DNA of 64,000 nucleotides from Bugula neritina (taxonomy: Eukaryota > Bryozoa > Gymnolaemata > Cheilostomatida > Bugulidae): NCBI GenBank assembly GCA_964035545.1, contig OZ037767.1, positions 27,819,628 through 27,883,627 on the forward strand, read 5' to 3'. Positions within the stretch are counted from its first letter, which is position 1; each line of letters begins with the position of its first letter. The notes under the pieces are model-generated. The model did no database searches. It worked only from the letters and a program-made list of their open reading frames with translations, and had not been told where the DNA came from. Below, piece by piece: positions 57,326 to 64,000 of the stretch. Made by a program: the position numbers and the translations under genes.

Positions 57326-60300
57326 ATGCCACATGGAAAAACTGGTCGAAAACTTTTGAAGAATGGAGAAATACAAGATAATCTTGTCAGTGATCAGTTG
57401 AACGCAACCAACATGCAACCGATAACAAGTTCATGTCACTCTTCCAATGACTCGGATATAAACAATAAGGAGGGGCAGCAATTCTTTCACTGCTGCACCC
57501 CTAAAGTCTGCAAAGAACCCGGAGTCTTGATTGGAGATGAAAATCCCGGAAATGCTGTTCGAGTGCTCTGTAACAATGAGGAGTGCAGCAAGTCACGGTG
57601 GATGCACCAACTGTGTTTTGAAGGTAATTCTGATCCTCAATTGAATACCATGTCCCGGTAGGTTATACACTCATGAAATGTTCCAGTTTTAGCTACCTAG
57701 TTGTATCTAAGGGTTTTGTGATAATATTTAAATTAATGTCAATTACATACTTTGCTATTATCACTATTTTGACCATTCATTAATCATGTAAAAACAATGT
57801 TTTGATTGTCTCAGAAATAGCTCTACAAGCTCAAAGTCTAACCTTTTATCAAACTCAGAATTTTATCTTCTTAAAATCCCTTGATAAACTATGAGATGCT
57901 CCATATTCATATTATAACTTAAAATGCTCTTGATTGCAATTTCTGTTTTTTCTCCTTAATTATCTAGAAGTTCAGTACTAGAATCAATAATTATTGAGAA
58001 AAGGCATTTAGAATGCTTATCTAAACATTTTTCCTAGTAAGAAGTCAATTGGGCTAAAATCAGTTTTGTTAAAACATTTTTTTCCTAGAATTTGATTTTT
58101 TGCAAGACTTGCAAAGATTGCCATACATGCCCACTTGGCTGTAGTTTCACTTCTAAGGTGTATCTGATATGCTTTTATTATGATAAAAGTTAGCAATATA
58201 ATATCGTATGCTGTCATACGTGTATCCAGTCGAATTGTCTTATGAGCAGCTCTGAGTTGAGGGTGACTGAGTGCAGTAGTTTTGGGGTTTGGAGTTGGGG
58301 GCCCAACTCTAAACTAGAGAACCATAAACTACTGCACTCAGTCACCCTCAACTCAGAGCTGCTTATAGAACAATTCTATCCAGTCTAGCAGGTTACTAGA
58401 CTGTGTTCTTACGTGTTTCCTGTCTTGTAGAATGGGAAGAGCACGTTCTCATGTTCCTTAAGTCTTCTGGCCGAGCAAGGAGCTGGAATGATAAGCAAAG
58501 AGCCCAAAATCTCTGGACTAAGAAGGGTTACGACCTGGCATACAAAGCTTGCAACTGTACTTGCGGAAAGGGACATTTGCGTAAAAACCTGGACTATGTT
58601 TCTCAATCAGAAGATGTGAGTTAACATTCATGTATTTTTGTAATAGTTTGTATATTCACATGACTACTAGTTGTTGCGGGTGGAAATATAGCTTAATCTA
58701 CTGCAATGTGAAAGATTGTGTTGTCAGCTGAATCTATCTACTCCATGTGCAGTTTTCTACGTTTGAGCATATAATGCAGTGAATATCTCTAACTTCCTAT
58801 ATGCTCCATATTTGACTGAGTGTAAACATATACTATTTCTCGCGATATCAGTGCAGCCCGTAGAACTTTCTAGTGGTACTTTCCGCCATGTCTTGCCTCA
58901 CGTTCAACATTCAGCCATCATCTCGCAAACCTCATGCTGAGGATATCATGCCATTTGTTGGGATTCCCAATATGCATCATCCATTCTCACATGATAATTG
59001 CTCGCCATTAACAACATGTAATGCTAGTAATTTTCAAGCCGTACATGCATTGAGATTGACAGTGGATAACCTTCTCAGTTCACATGTTGAATAGGAGACT
59101 AAGAAATCAAAACATCATCACAAGAGGAATGATAAACCTGTGCCAGTTGTGTCCGTCAGAAGTCAACCGATTCCAGTGACTAACTCCGGCGCCGGGTGTA
59201 AACCCCGAGTGCATATCAGAAATAGAACGGCCAGTCTGTCATCCACTGGTAGTTCACCTCCCAACAGCGCCTCACCCGATGGCAGCCCCACTCAAATGAG
59301 GAGCATGAGCAAAGGGGGGCTCAAGTTTGAGTTCTCCTTGACCAGTGAACAAGCCGCAGCAGGTAAGACTCTATTGTGTTACTTAGTCGACACCAATGAG
59401 CAGTAGTGCTAACTATTGGCCTGCAATTCACAGAAAAGTCTTGAGATGTTGGCCTGTGCCCATCACTAAAAGCCACCCTTAATGTCAATGAATTAAGTGA
59501 GAAAGTTGCCAACTATAAAGTATGTTCATGCGGAGATGGGCCAGCTATTGTGTTGGTCTGTGACTGGGTAGTGACTACACTGTAGCTAGTAGTAGTGACT
59601 ACACTGTAGCTAGTAGTGACTACACTGTAGCTAGTAGTAGTGACTACACTGTAGCTAGTAGTAGTGACTACACTGTAGCTAGTAGTAGTGACTACACTGT
59701 AACTAGTAGTAGTGACTACACTGTAGCTAGTAGTAGCGACTACACTGTAGCTGTTAGTGATTACACTGTAGCTGTTAGTGATTACACTGTAGCTAGTCAT
59801 GTTGTACACACTACACATGTACTTGTAGGTAACATCTTCTACCACAGACCCGACCTGCAAGCTTTCAACAAACTGCCACCCCAGAAGCGAAACCCCTACC
59901 ACATCAAGATGGAGGACGAGGGTCCCTATGGCAATGATGAGATCAGATGCTTTGTGTTGTCAGCTCTGAGCACCAGAAGGGTATGTGTCGTGTTTGTCAC
60001 TCTCTGTCATAGCTTGCTCCATAGCAACACTATCTCTCCATAGCAACAGTATCTCTCCATAGCAACGGTATCATCATTAGCATCAGTACCAGCAGTATAT
60101 GTAGTGGTAACAGTATATGTAGTGGTAACAGTATATGTAGTGGTAACAGTATATGTAGTGGTAGCAGTATATGTAGTGGTAACAGTATATGTAGTGGTAG
60201 CAAATGTAGTGGTAGTTGTAGTATGTGTAGTGGCCGCACAGAATCAACAGCGCAGGCAGCCTTTCTAAGCTGTTTACTGTAAACAACACAATCCTGTATG

Positions 60301-62900
60301 ATAAACCCGCTACAAAGGTTGTTTGCTATACTGGACCACATTCCCTTCTTCATTATATCGGCAATGCAGGCTGTGTGCTTGCAGGTGTCTGGAATTGGCA
60401 CGAGGAAGCCATGTTGCTATTGACACATGATTAATGTTTATAGCATTGCCTCCTTTTCCTACACAACATCATAGGATTATTCATGGTTTGTGTTGTGTAC
60501 GTGAGCTGCAGCCTTGCAGTCACTTCAATCAATCATTCTATTCTACTTGTGTACTGCACAAAGGCATTCACTAGCCGCTTGTGTAGAAAGTTGTTTATCA
60601 ACTACAACCACTATTTATAGCTTGCCGAGTGATTAATGGGTTTTCCTGTAAAGTTTGTTATTGTGATGGTTCTGCGACCTATTTAATAGAACGCGCTCAT
60701 TGGTTGACTGCAGCTTGCAAAGCATAGATAATAATGCTAAACACGCAGCCCTGCGCAAGCGAGCTGAATGTTGATTCAACTTGCAGTCGGCTAAATGCCT
60801 CTTCTGCTGCGCTAGTACGGCAATGAATTTATCAGACTCGTTATAAAGTCCGTTGTGATGTACCTCGTACATATGTCTGATTTGCTTCTATCCTTTCATA
60901 CAGGTAACCTCAATGCCCTGCGTGGTGTGTGGACACGAGCTGAAGGTGTATGACAGGTACCCTCTCATAGATGGCACCATGTTCCTCACACCCCAGAGGT
61001 ACATCTCAGACGTGGAGCTCACTTACCACGGCCACACTCAGTACCTCAACACTGTGTGTATGATGTGTGCAGAGGCTGCGTTCACTGAACTACACTGCAA
61101 GCAGTGCAACAGGTGGGCTATAAGCTACCTCCCCCACTAAAGAGTGAGCTATAAGCTACCTCCCCACTAAAGAATAGCATCCCCTCTCTACTCTAGTAAC
61201 ATCAGTGCACTATGTATAAATTATATGCTGTCTATGCTGCTAACTAACCGGCTCTGTTTGATATTTAGGCAGTGGGATGGCAGCGCTCTGCAGGTGGGCA
61301 CAATGTACAGCTACGACATATTTGCTGCCTCACCATGTTGCCTGCGGAGACTCAAATGCAAGAACTGTCAGCAACTGGCGATAGATCCAGGCCAAAACTC
61401 ACCTGCTTTCTTCAGTCAGTTCAGGTGAGATCATTTAGCTATACTGAGTTCAGGTGCAGTGGTTGTCTGTCTGTCTGTCTGTCTGTGACAGATGGTGTAG
61501 GCCAGGTTTTAGTTATTATAATTTACTTGTTTCACTTTGAAATGAATTATTCTTTTACAAAGAAAAAACTGAAATAACTCTTTGAAGCCGCATAAAACTA
61601 AATTGAAATCTGAAGCACTAAAAAGCTGTCCATAGTACAGATCAGAGTGATGTTACAATGTCAAGGTTAAATACAAACACCTCAAGTTTAGCCAATGACT
61701 AGTAATGAGTGACTATTGTATCCAGTCTGCTAGGTGTCTGCTTGACATGGTGGACAGTAACAAACATAATTTGTTTTCCAAAGTATGTGGGGTATTTCCC
61801 AGGCTAGGCTCTACATGTCAATTGAATAACTCATAGTGAGAGTATGTTGAACAGTGATAAAATCACTAGTGTTGATTTCAGCTAGTGTGTAGACTGTAGA
61901 GCCAGACAGCTTTTAAATGTTGCAATATGTATTTTGACAAATTGACATTCATGTATAGATTACATCGTCATGCTATGCACATCACTCTAACTACTGTGTC
62001 TTTATAGAAATCCTAAAATTATATGCTAGTATATAGTTTTTTTTATAATATGTTGGCAATTGGAAATGGTTTTGGCTGTAAAAGTTGTTTTTTATATTTT
62101 TGAAATGAATTACTGCATATAATTTACATATTAATGTCATCTGAAACCCTTCAAACTGTTTGGTGTTGACTTTGGAGTCACGGGCTAGCTGATATTGTGG
62201 GCTAATTTGAAAGGACTTGTTGAAGCTTCGAGTTATAGTGGTATGACCAAAGGTGGCGCAGCCTTTGATACGAATTAAAAAGGATTGCTCAACAAACACG
62301 TGGTGTTTACAGTCTAGAATCTAGATAGAGCTTCATGGTGGCTAATAATAATAGAATGGACAGTAGGCAACTAACCGGTAGGAACCGGTTTCTTAGCGGC
62401 TCAGCAACAACAACTGAACGTCATTCAAGCGGATCAAGTCGTGCATGCAGCTTTTTAGGTCACGTCTGCTCTATGTGCAGTTGGCACGCACTGCAGATGT
62501 GCACTTCGCACGTCCACAATGTTTATAAGAACCCAGAAGTGACGTGCGACTGTCCAGAAACAAGTCGCCGGTTTAGCCAATGGCAATCAGTACACTACCA
62601 GCATAGCCAACTTCAATCAATGTTGAACATTGTACAAGTCCATTTTTGTTGGTCATGCAATATTCTTTCATATTATTTTATTTTTATGTTTTTTATATTC
62701 AAAGTAAAGCTATAGAATTGATAGAACAGGGCCGTCACATCAAGGCAAAAAAGCAATTAACAACTTTGTTCAATCTGTGTTGTGAAACAAACTTTTTCTA
62801 TTTTGGTTGTAGTCAAGCTCACACCTGCAGACACTGCAATTCAACTGCCTACCATTTCGTGAAGCCGCTGTGTGAGATTTTCTACATCAAGCGTCTGTAA
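57326..62900 (+). CDS. HECA: Headcase protein homolog
   Basis: Seven exons: 57326-57623, 58431-58615, 59095-59362, 59829-59980, 60904-61112, 61269-61424 and 62813-62900. All phases match; 451 aa, shorter than human HECA (about 543) mainly in low-complexity parts. The N-terminal headcase domain holds CTPKVCKEPG, VRVLCNNEECSKSRWMHQLCFEEWEEHVL, GRARSWNDKQRAQNLWTKKGYDLAYKACNCTCGKGHLRKN. The central section is basic and Ser-rich. The C-terminal domain runs HIKMEDEGPYGNDEIRCFVLSALS, PCVVCGHELKVYDRYPLIDGTMFL, CKQCNRQWDGSALQVGTMYSYDIFAASPCC and ends CRHCNSTAYHFVKPL. Multiple CxxC pairs suggest zinc binding. Headcase controls imaginal cell and neural differentiation in flies and restrains growth signalling. 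An acceptor-like ctctag (57313-57318) just before the ATG suggests a 5' UTR exon upstream. Identity is firm. Confidence 0.94.
58232..58376. mobile_element. Fold-back MITE with 9-bp target duplication
   Basis: A 145-bp nearly complete palindrome. The outer arms (58232-58281 and 58327-58376) pair over 50 bp with three mismatches, 38 bp of them perfect; the inner part pairs again (GTTTGGAGTTGGG with CCCAACTCTAAAC). It is bounded exactly by the 9-bp direct repeat TATCCAGTC at 58223-58231 and 58377-58385, which looks like a target-site duplication. A 9-bp duplication fits Mutator-like elements; family not proven. It sits in HECA intron 1, ending 45 bp before the acceptor of exon 2. Confidence 0.85.
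59571..59795. repeat. ~24-bp minisatellite in HECA intron 3
   Basis: About nine copies of a 21-24-bp unit (GTGACTACACTGTAGCTAGT plus a variable AGTA) with one-trinucleotide length variants. The array ends about 30 bp before HECA exon 4. Confidence 0.93.
60010..60235. repeat. Two adjacent minisatellites in HECA intron 4
   Basis: First, about three copies of a 19-bp unit (CTCCATAGCAACAGTATCT) at 60010-60073; then about seven copies of an 18-bp unit (GTAGTGGTAACAGTATAT) at 60097-60235. Confidence 0.92.
61112..61172. repeat. ~30-bp duplication after HECA exon 5
   Basis: Two adjacent copies of GTG(G/A)GCTATAAGCTACCTCC followed by CCACTAAAG, starting at the splice donor itself (gtgggc). The second copy begins gtgagc, a stronger-looking donor 33 nt downstream. 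Confidence 0.85.
61425..62812 (+). other. HECA last intron
   Basis: A 1.39-kb intron. A small (TGTC)n run is at 61466-61487. The section 62335-62640 is less AT-rich than its surroundings and keeps a 126-codon frame open with several Cys-Xaa-Xaa-Cys-like spacings, but it has no splice sites that would include it and no family I recognise. Confidence 0.4.
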
Positions 62901-64000
62901 GCTAACTGACAGTGTTATAGAATCTAGAGTATTTGTATGCAAGTAACTGCTTACATGAACATGTAGTTGCAGTTGTTACTTTGAAAAGCATGTAAACAAT
63001 AATTCCCTGTAAGGTATTATTTTATACTTTTCTATTGAAAGATACTGCTTTATGTGTTGGTGTCTAGTATCGTATGTGCTGTTTGATGTCATATGTGCAT
63101 TGCAGTTTGAAACACATAAATTAGGCTATATTCTATACCAAAATGGAGTTTCTTTTGCTTGTGTAGGATGTTTACTATAATATGTAATTAGATTTTCTAA
63201 ATATGTTATTTACTGAGATGCATTTTGGCTAATTAGTAGCTTTTGTTTTGTCTATCTTCTGTGGGGCTGAGTAGTTTTTAGTGCATAACAATTTAAGGTA
63301 TGCTCTGCTTTTTTGCAATTATTTGTGCTGGAAATAGTAGAGTAGAAGGAGCAAAATGGGAGTTGTCAAAACCTGGAAGAGAAATAAGCTGGTATACTGT
63401 TCTGTTCTACACTGCTGCTTTTTTTAATTTAAAATATAGCAGAACTCCTACAGCCGATTTTATTTTATAAAACCGAGGGTTAAGGTGTAGACAACTCCTC
63501 TGCTCCAACACGCCCAGCTTCTCAGTATATATTTCTGTATAATGTCTCAGTTACACTTCCTGTACTTGTATATTTTTACCAAATCATGATAATTCCGGTG
63601 AATGTAAGGGAAATTTTTTGATATTAACAGGTCTTGATGCGAACTTCATTGTGTAAATTTCTATAAATTTGACTCGCAACTACCTGCCATAGGTTGACAG
63701 GTGTTACATGCATGCAGCTAGTAACACAATGTAACAGATATAGTAATAATGTGTCAGTGCATCTTCTAATTAGCTAGTCTAGCATTGTTATGATCTCTTG
63801 CATCTTTTATATAAATATAATAAAACTGATAGGCAATTTTATCATTAACTTTAGCTTTGATTCTGATTATTAAAGTGATGGATTTTAATCAAACTATTAT
63901 GTTTACGATAACAGCTTAGTTGGTGGTGGTATTTTGTTGATTTTAAGCATGATTAATTGCTTTTATATTGATTTTATATGATTTGTTGAAACAATGTGCC
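62901..64000 (+). other. HECA 3' UTR and downstream
   Basis: AT-rich sequence after the HECA stop. A candidate polyadenylation signal AATAAA is near 63820. No other gene or repeat is seen before the window ends. Confidence 0.5.

Noticed and set aside
59513-59902. Minus-strand frame of repeated SYSVVTT
   Set aside because: Reverse translation of the HECA intron minisatellite.
60030-60401. Minus-strand frames of repeated LPLHILL / YHYIYC
   Set aside because: Reverse translation of an 18-bp minisatellite.
62335-62715. 126-codon frame with Cys-rich middle in the last HECA intron
   Set aside because: No splice sites would include it and the C-terminal HECA exons already join in phase without it; kept only as a note in the intron entry.

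Overview
This is an AT-rich window of eukaryotic nuclear DNA. Every confidently placed gene is split by GT-AG introns, and exon phases match at every junction I checked by hand. The gene set (PAT1/PATL1, PLAC8/cornifelin family, DNLZ/Zim17, CHORDC1, PNISR, headcase/HECA, a CUB-domain membrane protein) is metazoan. Short to medium introns packed with micro- and minisatellites suggest an invertebrate, possibly a spiralian (inference only; I cannot name the species). No operon, virus, CRISPR array or rRNA was seen.

Layout. 507-4442 (+): 3' part of a CUB-domain type I membrane protein that runs off the left edge. 5997-15253 (+): complete PAT1 mRNA-decay factor in 15 coding exons, with a piggyBac-type MITE in intron 1 and two minisatellites in late introns. 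17613-18893 and 23045-26174 (-): two tandem PLAC8-family genes with the same exon plan, each with an intron that appears to split the ATG. 30999-32482 (+): small unrecognised 3-exon gene. 33570-38699 (-): unrecognised 417-aa, probably disordered protein in 6 exons. 42159-42890 (+): DNLZ. 43388-46929 (-): CHORDC1, convergent with DNLZ. 48459-53368 (-): PNISR. 57326-62900 (+): headcase (HECA), divergent from PNISR.

The genes do not form one pathway. Two are RNA-related (PAT1 in decapping and P-bodies; PNISR with an RS domain, nuclear). Two are chaperone-related and convergent neighbours (DNLZ, the mitochondrial HSP70 escort; CHORDC1, an HSP90 co-chaperone). Headcase is a developmental and growth regulator.

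The most notable non-gene signals are a fold-back MITE with a 9-bp target duplication 45 bp upstream of HECA exon 2; a 671-bp piggyBac-like MITE inside a split microsatellite in PAT1 intron 1; a PAT1 splice acceptor built from the last unit of a tandem repeat; diverged direct and inverted duplications around the second PLAC8 gene; a tRNA-like SINE fragment in a CHORDC1 intron; and dispersed arrays of degenerate TACTATTAGTA-type repeats. I found no clearly new enzymatic or defence system.
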